DNA of 64,000 nucleotides from Nymphaea colorata (Eukaryota; Streptophyta; Magnoliopsida; Nymphaeales; Nymphaeaceae), in assembly GCF_008831285.2 (NCBI RefSeq), contig NC_045144.1, positions 4,890,268 to 4,954,267 of the forward strand, in the 5' to 3' direction. The notes beneath the pieces are model-generated. The model saw only the letters and a list, made by a program, of their open reading frames with translations. It was not told where the DNA came from and searched no databases. The translations under genes were made by a program, and so were the position numbers. Below, piece after piece: positions 1 through 16,300 of this stretch (the stretch's first letter is position 1; each line of letters begins with the position of its first letter).

Positions 1-640
1 CACAAGAATTGGAAACAAAAACTTGGACGCATCAAGATTCGTAAGGAATCACTTTTACCAAGATAGTTAAAAAAAAAAACAGGAAGCAAAAGTTGCGAAT
101 AGTGTTAAATGTTTAAAATAACTTATCTACTTCATCTATTTTTTCTTTTTGGTTTTTTCTCATTCTTCTATCTTATAAAATCAACGACGACGATGATTTC
201 TGAAGGTGAGAAAGATGCTACTCAAATCCTATTGATAAATGAATTTGAGTTTTTTTTTTAACTTTGACGGAATGTCCAGGTTTGGTTCTTAATTGGGTAA
301 ACCCGACCTGCGTTGGCATCCCAATACGTTGGGTTCGTGACAGCGACATTAAAAATTTTAATGGGACTTGGTTCAATCTGACTTCGCCTTGAATTTAGGA
401 TTCGAATATATGCACAAAATACAATATAAAAAGTAAACTTTTAGTTGCAATAAATTCAGATGTTCGGTCTCCACTTTCTTCTCTTCTTTTAAAAGCTAAC
501 AACGTTAAATATGCAAAAAGATTAAAAGCTCTAAACATTAATTATATTTCTAAGTATCGGTTTCTAAAAAAGACATACTAATTTGGTCAAAGTCCGCAAA
601 CTTCAGTTTCCTTTCTTTTACTGCAGTCTGCTCCCTCTCT
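1..640. other. AT-rich spacer, no gene seen
   Basis: AT-rich non-coding DNA with short poly-A and poly-T runs. No reading frame with recognisable protein content was found on either strand. It leads into the promoter of the first prolamin-like gene. Confidence 0.6.
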
Positions 641-661
641 TCTTCTCTTATTCATGGGCAC

Positions 662-669
662 TATATATA
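662..669 (+). promoter_or_regulatory. TATA box of prolamin-like gene 1
   Basis: A TATATATAT stretch lies about 90 bp before the ATG at 753. It would place transcription start near 692-700. This is a position and consensus argument only. Confidence 0.5.
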
Positions 670-752
670 TGTGCTCTCTACAGTAAATAAGCGCAGGCAT
701 CTGAAAGATCAGGCTAAAGTTCAATAAAAATTTTATCTGGTAACCAGTAAAG

Positions 753-1121
753 ATGAAGATGAGCATGATCAAGGGGTCGCTGTTGGTCGTGCTCGTGTTG
801 GCCCCATTGGCCACGCAGCTTGCCTGGGCTGCAGCAGATGAGGGGAAGAAACCAGAATGGCTGATTCCAGAACTCCCCTCCTTCCTCCTGCCCGTCCCCT
901 TCTTGGAGATCATCCAGTGCATCTCCTCACTCAGCGCCTACGTCAGCGAGATTTTTGGCTTCATCCACCACCACACTCCTCTCAGCGAGCTCGCCTGCGC
1001 CGCCATCCGGGGTCTGCCAGCGTCCTGCGCCGACGGCCTCCACCGCTTGCTCAACATCTCATTCGACCAGAGCCAGTTGCTCGCCACCATCTGTGGAGCT
1101 GCTCCTCCGCCACCTCTCTAG
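753..1121 (+). CDS. Small secreted prolamin-like (ECA1/EC1-type) protein, 4-cysteine form
   Basis: Single-exon 122-residue protein. Residues 1-28 form a hydrophobic signal peptide ending near AWAAADEG, so the product is probably secreted. A short Pro-rich linker (KKPEWLIPELPSF) leads into a domain starting at IIQCISSL. The last three cysteines (ELACAAI, ASCADGL, ATICG) have the spacing C-x9-C-x21-C that I recall for the egg-cell-secreted EC1/ECA1 prolamin-like family (Pfam Prolamin_like). The family's second cysteine, expected just before SEIFGF, and third cysteine, the first of the usual CC pair and here AC, are both absent. That leaves four cysteines. Known members act in gametophyte signalling and fertilisation, but this one's role is unknown. 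It is paired in tandem with 2717-3079. The ATG at 753 is chosen because it opens the signal peptide and sits about 90 bp after a TATA box. Other small Cys-rich families cannot be fully excluded. Confidence 0.75.
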   Translation: MKMSMIKGSLLVVLVLAPLATQLAWAAADEGKKPEWLIPELPSFLLPVPFLEIIQCISSLSAYVSEIFGFIHHHTPLSELACAAIRGLPASCADGLHRLLNISFDQSQLLATICGAAPPPPL

Positions 1122-2640
1122 TCGGCCATGGTTGATCTGCCCGGAACCCGGACATGGAAGCGATAAATTAATTAGCTAGACAGTGGAGTCCTCTTTTGGT
1201 TGTAGGCTTAGTGTTTGGTCCCTCCAATCCCATGGTCTTAGTAAAGTTGTAATCCGTTTGACAAACATATGTAACTGTTTCATAGTAGATTTATTAGACA
1301 CTTTTTTTATAAAAAGTGTTTTATGAATTTGCCATAGAGCATATTTACAACTAGTTTCATTTGTGAAATGGGCCACATTAGTGTGACTAGAAATTGTAAT
1401 GGTGCATGATTTCTCCAATAAAATATCCAATATTTTATCTCAATTTTCTATTGGCGGCTTAATTTTTTCCAAATGTTGATCAGTTCATGGGAAGAAAATA
1501 CCTTATAAAACCATTTAACATTTTAAAATGTTGATCGGTTCTCTTGTTTTGAAAGTATGTTGTGTCCCTTTAACAGGCAAGAACTTGGTCCTAAGAGGAC
1601 GTCTGAATGGTGGTGAAAAATATCCGAGACAAACATTCTATCTCACTCATACAGCATACTCCCCCTACTCAAAATACAGTATCTCACACTTTCAATTTGT
1701 TGTTGCAACTTCATTTTGAGATGTTCTCCTCCTCTATCAAACACGTCCTCAAACTGGATGCCTCTAACCGTGTGTAGTAGTCTCGTCAATTGAGAAGTTG
1801 AGATTCTAGTTATGAATTAAACTTCAATCGTACAATTCTACATGAAAACTTGGTCAATGTATATATGTCCGTCGCAATTCCTTCATATGTTCAGCCTTGC
1901 AACATTGGTTGCACTTGCAATGCCAAAGTTAGGTACATACCTGCTTCCAATAAATTTGGATCTTGAGATCCAACGTTAATATGGATCCAATTTATACACT
2001 TGGGTTTATGAACTCAATGTAAATCTAATCTGAATCGATCCACAAGGAGTCATATAGGTGCGTATTTGGCTTTAATTAAAATATCCAATTGGAATCGGAT
2101 TTGTTCTCCGATCCAGATTTAAGTAAATATTATAATCCAATATCCATACATTTTAACGACAGTTCTTAACATATATTATAACGTAGTTCAGATCGGCTTG
2201 TGCATTTAAAAGTCACATTTGAACTTACATGTAAATGAAAAAGTGATCTTTGGATTAGATTTGTATTACGAATCTAAGAATCAAATTTGGATATGATATA
2301 TACTTTTCTTCATTCGTATTTCGTATTTGAGCCTGAAATATGTGAACATCCGATATATGAGATATAATAAAAAGCACATTTTATTTCTATTGATTGATGT
2401 CCCTACTTTTGTTAGAAAAAAAAAATATATCCCTACTTTTGTTAGAAAAAAATAAATGTTTCTTTTCCCGGCAAGATCAAAATGGTGCTCCAAATAAAAA
2501 TTTCCCTGTGAATAAATGCCTCAAATTAAATGGGAAACGGCTCACCTTCATTTCCTCATCAATTTCACGTAACTTGCCATGGATCATATTAAATGCCTTG
2601 CTTTGACTCTTCGTCCACGCACTGTAAATAAAAATGGCGG
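1122..2640. other. Spacer between the prolamin-like pair
   Basis: AT-rich DNA with no supported gene. Around 2398-2457 a roughly 30-bp unit containing CCCTACTTTTGTTAG is repeated twice in tandem, each copy followed by a poly-A run. Confidence 0.5.
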
Positions 2641-2644
2641 AAGA

Positions 2645-2653
2645 TTATATTAA
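2645..2653 (+). promoter_or_regulatory. TATA-like box of prolamin-like gene 2
   Basis: TTATATTAA here would put transcription start near 2676-2685. That is just downstream of the first in-frame ATG (2672), so it favours the second ATG (2717) as the real start. Confidence 0.4.
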
Positions 2654-2716
2654 TTTCAAGCGCTTGCGGGGATGAAGAAAACTGCAGTCGATCAGAAACC
2701 CAAGAATTTGGCGACG

Positions 2717-3079
2717 ATGAAGAGCACCAAGGCGCTGGTGTTGATCGTTCTGGTGCTGGCCCCATTGGCCACGTCCGTGGATGCAGCAGCAGAGGCGGGG
2801 AAGAAGCCAGAATGGCTGCTACCAATCATCCCGAGATTGGTGCTGCCAGAACCATTCTGGGAGATCGTCCAGTGCATGACCTCGCTGGCCGTCTACGCGA
2901 CGGAGCTGTTCGGCTTCGTAGAGCGGGGTGACGGCCTCAGCGACTTGGCCTGCGACGCCATCAGGGCGCTGCCGGCGGCCTGCAAAGATGGGCTTCATCA
3001 CCTCCTCAACATGCCTGCCGGCCACTGCAAGGTCCTCAAGCGTCTCTGTGGCGTCCCTCATGCCCACCCACATCCTTGA
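2717..3079 (+). CDS. Small secreted prolamin-like protein, tandem paralogue
   Basis: Single-exon 120-residue paralogue of 753-1121. It shares a signal peptide core (VLVLAPLAT in both), the GKKPEWL linker and the EIVQC...ELFGF...LACDAI...ACKDGLHHLLN...LC domain. It keeps the C-x9-C-x21-C tail spacing and also lacks the second and third family cysteines. It has one extra cysteine 15 residues after the penultimate conserved one (GHCKVLKRLC), giving five. An in-frame ATG at 2672 would add 15 hydrophilic residues ahead of the signal peptide. I prefer 2717 because the hydrophobic signal begins there and a TATA-like box lies at 2645-2653. The 3' end is His/Pro-rich and is followed by TTC and CT simple repeats. 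The function is unknown; secretion is inferred. Confidence 0.72.
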   Translation: MKSTKALVLIVLVLAPLATSVDAAAEAGKKPEWLLPIIPRLVLPEPFWEIVQCMTSLAVYATELFGFVERGDGLSDLACDAIRALPAACKDGLHHLLNMPAGHCKVLKRLCGVPHAHPHP

Positions 3080-3930
3080 CTCATCTTCTTCTTCTTCTTC
3101 TTCTTTCTCTCTCTCTCTCTCGGCCGGTCGTTAGGTGTGGCTGTTTGTTTGATGCCTTTTGATCTTTACGGCAGCCGGTGCTCCGGTTCTGATCCTGTTT
3201 GCTGTGTGTCCGAAATCGTGATCGGTTTCATGGTTTTAGCTAATAATGTACTGACAAGGGTTCGAATCCTCCCCCTTTATAAAAGATAATTTTTCATCTT
3301 TTATTCATAAAACAGTATACTATACTATAATATTTATGTTATAATCTTAAAAATGGAAAAGGAACAAGCACAATCTCAAATCCCCATTTAAAAAGGAGCA
3401 TGAAGGGTAATATTGTCGTTTTGAACTGTTTTTAGATAGCCAGATATGAAAAAGGAAAACAACGTTCAATTAAGATTCAGGTTTAAGAAATGACATTTGA
3501 TCTTATTAAAATTCTGCTTTAAGTTAACACGTCTACAAATTTAGATTCGAATTGGAAAAGAGATTCAGTTTCAAATAAATATCTTATATCAAATGTTCAC
3601 ACAATTTAGAAGCCCAATCATAGTAAAAGCTGGATTTGGACTTAGACGTTGAAAATAAAAGTAAGATTGGAATTGAGTTCTGACCATGAATCAGAAAAAG
3701 AACAGATTCGAATATGGTGTGGGCTTTTATGGTACTGAGATATCCAGAAAAGTGACATTCCATTTCCATTGAGATCTCATCCGTTGAAGGGTCGGTAGCC
3801 GGATATCCTCGATGGATATCGGATCCAAAGTCCGCGACCCATTTCACGGCAGTGGGAAACTAAACTACTGGAAGAAACAGAGAAGCTACTGGAAGCCCCA
3901 AAGTGGGACGGGGCAGCTCGCCATCCAACC
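3080..3930. other. Spacer, no gene seen
   Basis: It starts with a (TTC)n/(CT)n simple repeat at 3085-3121 in the 3' region of the prolamin-like gene, then AT-rich DNA with no supported reading frame. It leads into the Hsp70 promoter. Confidence 0.5.
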
Positions 3931-3941
3931 ACCACGATTGC

Positions 3942-3951
3942 GACACGTGTC
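3942..3951. promoter_or_regulatory. G-box upstream of plastid Hsp70
   Basis: The palindrome GACACGTGTC has a CACGTG core. It lies about 510 bp before the Hsp70 ATG in a GC-richer segment. G-boxes bind bZIP and bHLH factors in plants. A TTC-GA-GAA half heat-shock element is also seen at 4028-4035. Activity is inferred. Confidence 0.4.
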
Positions 3952-4351
3952 CACACCTATCCCTCACGAACCCTGTCGTAAACCCTCGCCTCCCTCCCGT
4001 TCCCCTTTATCTTCTCGTCTTCTTCACTTCGAGAAAAATTGAACCCCAAAACCAAAAATAAAGCGAAGAAATAGCCGGGGAAGTCACTGGTGCCCTAATT
4101 TCCTCTCTGTTTCCCCCATTTTTCTTTTCATAACTTCATCTTCCAAGCTCCCCATTTCCTTTTTTCGGTGGATTTTTGCCCAGTGTCCTTGATAGGGTTT
4201 ATCTGGTCCAGATTGGGGTTTCTTCTCTAGGGTATTCTGGTCCAGATTAGTGTGTCATCGTTTTTGGTTGGTGTAGGGTTTCGGTGGTGGTTGTGAATTT
4301 GCGATTTCTGTTCTCGTATTGAGTTCATTCTGTAGAAATTTTATCGCTGAG

Positions 4352-9151
<4,800 letters not shown>

Positions 9152-10587
9152 TTGAGTTAAAAAACAATTTTGGGTGACGAAGCTTTTCCCCCCCTTCTTC
9201 ATTGATGTTCGTTTTTTTTTTTTTTTGGTTTTTTTTATAGTGTATCTTGTTTTTGCTACTGTAAAAATATAATTCTGCCTTGGAATCCCAAATCCAGTTT
9301 TTGGTTGGCGGATCGACAATAGCGGAGGCTGAAAGGATTCGAGTCTAATTGCGCGCGCGTGAAATTTACCTTCTTAAGAGGTTCATGCTTCTGCATATTT
9401 TGTGTTCAAATTTGTGTTACACGACATTGACCATCAAACAGTCTTTACGGGTTCACAAGGGGTCTTATTCTCGATGGTCATGTCTTTCACTAATGTTAAA
9501 TGTTGCTTAAAAGTTTCTTATGCAACAATACCAACCAATACATATTTGCCATCGAGTTTTGTCCATTTGCCTGAAATGTGAATGGTCGAGAATTTGCGGC
9601 TTCTTATGCACGCGTTAATCACGGGCCCAGAAGGTGATGGTGGGGGGTGGGTGTCTGACGGATATTCCATTCCCATCCTACGTAAATGGTTTTCTATAAG
9701 CTGGTGCTCGTAATTGGATTCGACCGTATACCAAATGTAAAAGCTAGTCTCCCAGAAAAGTGGGCGCGCACAAATAGATTTCACTGTGAACCAAATGGAG
9801 AGTTTAACCTGGATCGTTCTATAAAGGGGATGCTTGATTGTCCGTTCGATTGCCAGGAAAGCAAGTCTGGGAAGAGTAAGAATGTAGGTTACCAATGAAT
9901 AACAAATTACAAAGTCCTTGGTAACTCTTGAAATTTAACAGAGTCAAACATGATCGTTACTCTTCGATTAATGAAGCAATTTAGATGGCAATCGAGCCTA
10001 AACTTTGATTCAGCTCGACAGATTTCAATTCACCTTATCTTGTAGCTCGTTCCAATAGTACCAAAAGCTACTAAGACCGTATCACTAAGATTTATAAATC
10101 TCATGAATTTCATTCCAATCGTACCAAAGGCTACTAGTTCCAATAGTGCCAACAGCTACCGAGGCCGTATCACTAGGATTTATAAATCTCATGAATTTCA
10201 TCTGCCTTCTTCCAAGATGTCCGTACAAGAAAACCAACCACCTCCCTCCAATCTAGTTGTCACACCTTGTCCCTTCAGAGGCTTTAGAACTCATCTAGTG
10301 ATTGACTTTCAGGTGAAGAATTAGCATAACCAAGACATCAAACAACCAAACAAAATAGCGAGTGAATCTTTGATAGCGTGGTTTGGGCTGTATGCATTTC
10401 CTTTGTAGTCATGTTAAGACCAAGTAGACTTTTGCCGGGTTAATGCCAATTCTGACTGGGTGTTCAGATAAGTCTTCCAAGGGTTCGAACCCTTCGGCAA
10501 TGAAGTTTCGGTATTATAAATATACATTATAGAGATTCCATTGTGTACATAAAATACAAAACAAACCCTGTTCGCAAACCTGAGCTT
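9152..10587. other. Spacer with an 88-bp tandem repeat
   Basis: Hsp70 3'UTR (poly-C and poly-T runs), then non-coding DNA to the convergent PB1 gene. An 88-bp unit beginning TTCCAATAGT is repeated at 10050 and 10138. No gene was recognised. Confidence 0.5.
10050..10201. repeat. Tandem repeat, 88-bp period, 1.7 copies
   Basis: The unit starting at 10050 recurs at 10138 with few mismatches. Both copies contain GATTTATAAATCTCATGAAT. It has no coding content. Confidence 0.75.
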
Positions 10588-11900
10588 TCATGATCTCCAA
10601 TCCATCTCCCACATCCCACCGCTGCCTTCTCTGCGATGGTGGTAGCTCTCCTCTAGGTGGCCACCACCTCCTCTCTTGTGCACCGGAGAGTAGAACCGAC
10701 CGGACCCACCGCCTCCGTTCCTCTGCAACGCCTGATGACCACCCACTTGACTGCTCACGGGGCCAGGCCGGCAGACGGGGCCCAGCAACCTCCCTCCCTT
10801 GTAGCCACAGAATCTCTGTTGGACTGCGGTGGCAGCGGCGCTATTGTTGCCCAGTAAATTCGGCGAGCTATACACCCTCTGGAGCGGTGTGAACTCAATG
10901 GCGGGAGAGTCGTTACTAGGTCCGGCCGCGACGGCAAGAGTCGACTGCTCCATTACACCTGATCTGGGGGAGGACTCATTGGAGGAAGGTGCGCGATGGT
11001 GGGGGTAGTTGAGGTGATGGAGATGGTGCTGATTATAGCGGGTGGAAGGAGAGACGTTGACGGTGCGGATGCCATTGACGGCGTCGATGTAGCGCTGCTC
11101 GAGGGTGTCCCCGGTTGGGGTGGTTGATTCAAAAAGGAGGGGAGACGGGTTGGCGGGGAAGAGGAAGGCGCGGAGCCGGGCGGCACTGCCACCGGGAGTT
11201 GTTGCCGCTAAGAAGGACTGCTGGCGGTCGTACTCGTCGATCATGTTTTGTAGGTCTTCATCGCAGGTCACTGAGACCAGAGAGTCCAGGTCCTCGGAGA
11301 AGAGTTGGTACTTGAGCACCACGTCCGATTCGAAGAGCATGGTCAGTTTCCTCATCAAACCTGATAGTCAATCTCAGATGATTTAGCAGAAATAAAGAGA
11401 GAGATTTATACATGAACGCAAGGAAAAGAACTTAAAAATGTGTTTCAAAACTAAGTGATGTTTCGTTGCCAGAATAACTTACTCTCGTAATGTTTCAAAG
11501 ATTAGTTGAAACTCCAAAAAATCTTTCCGTATTGAAGCTTGGAGAATGCGTTATAGCTATATAGCACGAATAAAAAATTAACATAACGATATTATCATTA
11601 GCCATGTAAGGTGACATTCATGAGAACAACTCCTGTTAAGAATGCCTTGGTGTCGATGGTTAATATTCACGTAGACTGTAGACATAAGCACAATGAGCCA
11701 GAAAACTTGCCTGAGAAGGTGGTGTTCCGGGGAACGACGACGACGCGCGTCTCTCCTCCGACGTACTTGAGATTCCCATCGGACGGCCTCGGGAGGATCC
11801 GCCCGCCGTAGCTACAGAGGAACTTCAAGCGATTCTTAGGGGAGCCCGTAGACGATGTCGGTGATCCCAGCATGACCGCCTCCTCGCTGGCCGTCGTCAT
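10588..11900 (-). CDS. PB1-domain (octicosapeptide/Phox/Bem1p) protein
   Basis: Two exons on the minus strand, 11900-11711 and 11360-10588, encode 320 residues. The PB1 domain, roughly residues 22-105, spans the junction: RLKFLCSYGGRILPRPSDG (basic lysine face), KYVGGETRVVVV, then LMRKLT, VLKYQL and the acidic OPCA-type EDLDSLVSVTCDEDLQNMID. The rest is low-complexity, rich in Ser, Pro, Gly and His, with no kinase domain, so it belongs to the small plant PB1 proteins. PB1 domains mediate dimer or oligomer assembly; the partner is unknown. The ATG at 11900 begins MTTASEEAVML. The reading frame needs the junction TCAG|GCAAGT at 11711/11710 with acceptor TATCAG|GT at 11361/11360, so the intron (11361-11710) is GC-AG. 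The 5' leader probably extends to about 13.35 kb. Confidence 0.85.
11361..11710 (-). other. GC-AG intron of the PB1 gene
   Basis: Minus-strand donor CAG|GCAAGT matches the usual strong consensus of GC-AG introns. Acceptor CTATCAG|GTTTG follows 350 nt later. Joining there restores TTFS-G-LMRKLT, the expected PB1 continuity. I saw no GT donor nearby that keeps frame. Confidence 0.75.
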
Positions 11901-13390
11901 TGCGGCGTACAAGCGAGAAGCAAGGCGAGAAAGAGAGCTGGAACAAAGGAGCAGCCGAGCTTCCGCCGAATGTGGAGAGTTTCAGAAAGGAAAGAGAGAA
12001 GAGAAGGGCCTCTCTTTCAGTCAGATCTCCTCCTCAGCCCAGAAGACCCCTCCATGATCGGACTCCGAGAAGCTATGAAAGAGGATCCAGGTTTCGGAAG
12101 CGACGTTATTCTTTGAGTACTTTTTTGTAAGGAGACCGGCCGTTGATTTCGGAATCTTCGATTCTTCCGGTCACGGAGCAATTAAAGAAGCTTTTTCTGT
12201 CTCATTCCTTCACCAGAAAAATAAAAAAACAAAGAAACGGATATTTTAAACGTATTGCGTTAAAGTTGTCAAGGGAAAAAAATTGTTTAAACGCATCAGC
12301 GTTTCTTGCTTTGTCAAATTCATTTCTATTTGTTCTTTTATTGCTTTCCTTCTTTCTCGCGACCTCGGATTTACAGAAAAACAATTCACGAAAATTGAAT
12401 TCAGCAAAGAATCGAAGCTTTTCAGAAATGTCAGACCGCGAAAGAAGAGGAAAATTGAAAAGAAGAACAATTTTTTTCTACTTTTCTTTCTTGTTCATCC
12501 TTTGGGTTAAAAACAGGTCCAAAACTATGTACTGAGCTTCGTTCTCAGCTTCACTGATATCCAAACCCTAGAATGCGCTAAGAAACGAAGGTAAAAAAGG
12601 GAACAATTTTTTTTATCAACAAAGAGAAAGCCAACTAAATCTCAAAGATCACGGCAAAACCGGAAGAATCAACAAAAAACAAGTTTAATTCAACATCGGG
12701 AAAAGCCCGATCCTTTTCAAACGACACAAAGAAAGAACATAACATTAAAAATGTTTCAAAAATCAAATTGAAACCCTAGCAGCACCGGAAACAGGCACGA
12801 AAGATCAACATGAAATTAATGACTGAATTTCCCCCCTTCCTACGGAGAACGATGACCCTGGATTCATCAAATGCAATGCTAAAGAGAGCTCCAAGATCGC
12901 TCGTTTCCCCGTCTTCTGCGACGACATATGCAGTCGAGCTATCGAAGAAGAACAAGGCGAAGAACACAGAGACGACGCAGCAATAGAACTCTAGCGCTCA
13001 AAGCGCAACGCACAAAAAGAGGCCATATCAGACGTATCAGACGAAAGAAGAAGATTATGATAATACAGAGAGAGAGAGAGAGAGTACTGTGGGAGAAACT
13101 CCTAAGGTGAAAGGGCTGGCGGGCGAGATCTCCGCCAAACTTCCGTAAACGGCCTGACGGCAGGGACTGCACCAAATGGCCAGGACGGGAAAAAGGGTGA
13201 GCCGAAGACCAGAGGGAGACGGACGGTAGCCTTCCTCTTCCCTTCGTTCTCCTAATTCTGCTCTCCTCCTCTAGAGCTCGCACCCTTCCTCCTCCATCGC
13301 CCCCACTCTCCCGTGGCCACCCATCCTTCGCCCTCTCTTTCCTTCCCCTCGCCCCCTCTCCCGCCCTCTCCTTCATATCTTAAATACCCG
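11901..13390 (-). promoter_or_regulatory. Probable leader and promoter of the PB1 gene
   Basis: Read on the minus strand, 13390-13100 is purine-rich then pyrimidine-rich, as in many plant 5'UTRs. A TATA-like TATTTAA lies at 13380-13386, and a (CT)n run at 13064-13083. Translation starts 1.4 kb further on, so one or more 5'UTR introns are likely, but I cannot place the splice sites. No other gene was recognised. Confidence 0.4.
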
Positions 13391-16300
13391 CCACCGCCTT
13401 CCTTTCGCACCTCAAAATGTTCTCATTTGAGACACAATTTTTATCGATATTACTGATTTAGCTACGGTTTTATACTGTTCACTAGTAGCTTCAGTTTCTC
13501 TTTTTATTTATAACCTCAAACTTAAAACTTGCGTTTAACTGAATAAATCAAGAATGCCATGCTTTATTTTGTCTGGTGGCAGTAAATGTCATTTCTTAAT
13601 TTAAAAAACTAGGATTCGAATTTCAGCAGTCCAAACTTTAAAGTGGGGCTCCTCCCTCTTTGACTGTTGCCAAATGTGGTCGTATAAATAAGACAGGTTT
13701 CCATGAGATCATTTTGAGAATATACTTCAAAAATGAGTCCCTCAAATGGAAAAGATTCGTTTTTTCGTTTAAGACAATAAAGTACAAAAAACTTCTTCCT
13801 TTCTCTTTTCAAGTCCTCTTCTTTCGATCTTCTTAGTGTTTTTTAAACTTGTCGAAATCTTTAAAACAAATTCATAAAATACTCACACAAACAAAGTGTA
13901 TATGCTGCTAAACCACCTTCAATGTTCTTAAAATGCGCATTATAAGAGCACCATATTCTTATTCAAAAAAATATAATTGTAAATCTAAGAAACAAAGGAC
14001 AAAGAAAATCATGCCATGTTTTCTAAGACAATTATAACATGATGTTCTTCTTACTAAATGCTCGGGCACGGAAGAAAACATCTCAAACAACAGAGCATTA
14101 GAGACATTCTCTTCCACTATTTGTCATACTCATGTGTAACAGAAATTTTGGAAAGAAAAAGCCCGAGATAGAATGTTAACCCTTTCCTCCACCGGTCCAA
14201 CATAAGAGTGTTCAGCTCATTAAAACTTCTTCAACAGCCTGTTTAAACATCAAATTTAATTGCTCTTACAACCAGTCTTTAGCTAATTAATGTACATAAA
14301 GTCATTTCTGACGAAATTAATGGCACTTTATGTGATTTATTACAATTAATTATATTCTTACATTCATTTCACAAAATCATAACATTTTGCTTTAGTAAGC
14401 AACTCTTTGCTCTTGCTGTTTTGGGGTTATTTTTTATTTTTTTTAATTTACGATCAAAATTTAGCTTCAGCTTCTAATTTTAAGTGGTTAATTAAGTAAT
14501 ACATAGGAGTAAATTTCTTATAAAATGGAAGCTCTTTTCTCATCATCTTTACCGAACATGTGAACGCAGGGCATATGAAATCAATAATTAGGTAAGGACT
14601 GCGGAAGATATTTCTCTAATAACAGGAAATGGGGAGGGCAATTTCGTAATCGGCTTTCGGTTATTAACTTATTATCCCCTGGTAAGAACGAGGCGTTGGT
14701 GGATCAGGACTAGGAGGCTTCTTCCCTCAATCGCCACCGTCCATCGCCCACGCCGGCCGCACCTAGTCCACGTGGCAAGATCACCTCCGTCCTTCCCCTT
14801 CTTCCTTCATTTGCCACGTCAGCCTTCATCGGCGTGGTTTTCAAATTGGATCGGTAAGAATTTTACTTTCCCTGGGAAAAAAAATAACCGAAAAATGTAC
14901 AAAAACTCACTAAAATTAAAAAAAAAATCCGTGAAAGTACATTTTAACATAGCTGATATGTGGTTCTTTGGGTGAGGAAGGAGCATCCTACCCCAATCAA
15001 TTATGCTAAGAGTTTTTAAATTTAATAAGGAACGAAATATCATTTTTCAAATTTTCAAAATTTTTATACAGGAGAAAATTTTTAAAATTTCCATGTAATT
15101 TTTTTTTTTTTAAAGAAAAGCTAGGGCCCCTCCGGGCTCCCCCTTGGCTCCTACTCTGACTACCATGTGCTAAATAGATAAAACAATGTCATCATCATTC
15201 ACATTTTATCCTTTTCGAAAAGCAACAAGATTGCAACACATTATCCTTTTCGACCAGACCCTTTGAGCAAACAACACTTGTTAGCACCACCATAATATAC
15301 TAATATATTAAATAGATGAAACTCCATCATTCACATTATTCTTTTTCTAAAGCAAGTAAGCTGCAATCTAATACGAGAAACGGTATGATATGATAGAATG
15401 ATGAATTTCATCAGGGCAAAGACTTCCATCTAGCTCTAAGGGCCATAGCCTTGTTGTTTAGCTCACGAAGCGAGCTTAGTCAAACTGGCACTATTTTTCT
15501 GGACTACAAATGGTGGTAGTTTGACACTCCTTACCATGGATTCTGAAGTAGTCCTGAACCCTAAGAACACAAAAAAGAAATGTGGGTTTTGGCCCTTCTT
15601 TGAGTGGCTTCCTTTTACCTGAATATAGTAAATCTGTTTTGAATCCGGGCGTATATATTGACATCCTTGTTGATAAAATTCATTCAAAACGGAAACAAAA
15701 CAACATTAAATTGTTAAAAGAAAATCTCTTTCCCCTCCAACTTCTAAATTTCGATCTGGTTAATTTCATGAGGAAGCTGGCTATCTAAACTACCTTTAGT
15801 CGTCGACCTGCGCTTGGTTTTGAATTTGATTTTAAATAAATGTAGAACATAGCATATATTCATATGCTTTGAAAGTCAATTGTAAACATATGATAGTGCA
15901 GATAGGATTGAAGTGCATATTTAAAGGTAGGATTGACATTAGGAAGTAAATGTAAAAGTTGGGTCTGGATTATGAATATAAAAATAGGATTCATATATGG
16001 TGTAGTCATTTTTATGTGTGTTTGAATCCATATTCAAATTCCGAATATGTCCATTCTATAACTACCCATTTTGTCGATTGGATCTAAGGCGGCAAAGGGG
16101 TCAAACATGTCCAGATATCATATTTAGGTTCTCATTCTATCGCAGATTTGGACCATCAAAGAAAGATCTGAATATGTCTTTGAAATGGATCTACGTTTTA
16201 TCAAATTGGACTTTGTTCAAGCACCTTGAAGAGGTTTGATTTAGTCATGTTTCGCATTTAAATCCAATGTAACTAGGTGGAATTAGCATTTTCTTGTTAA

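Noticed and set aside
12143-12535. 130-aa frame upstream of the PB1 gene
   Set aside because: Lys/Phe/Leu/Ser-rich low-complexity reading of an AT-rich leader region, with no homology.
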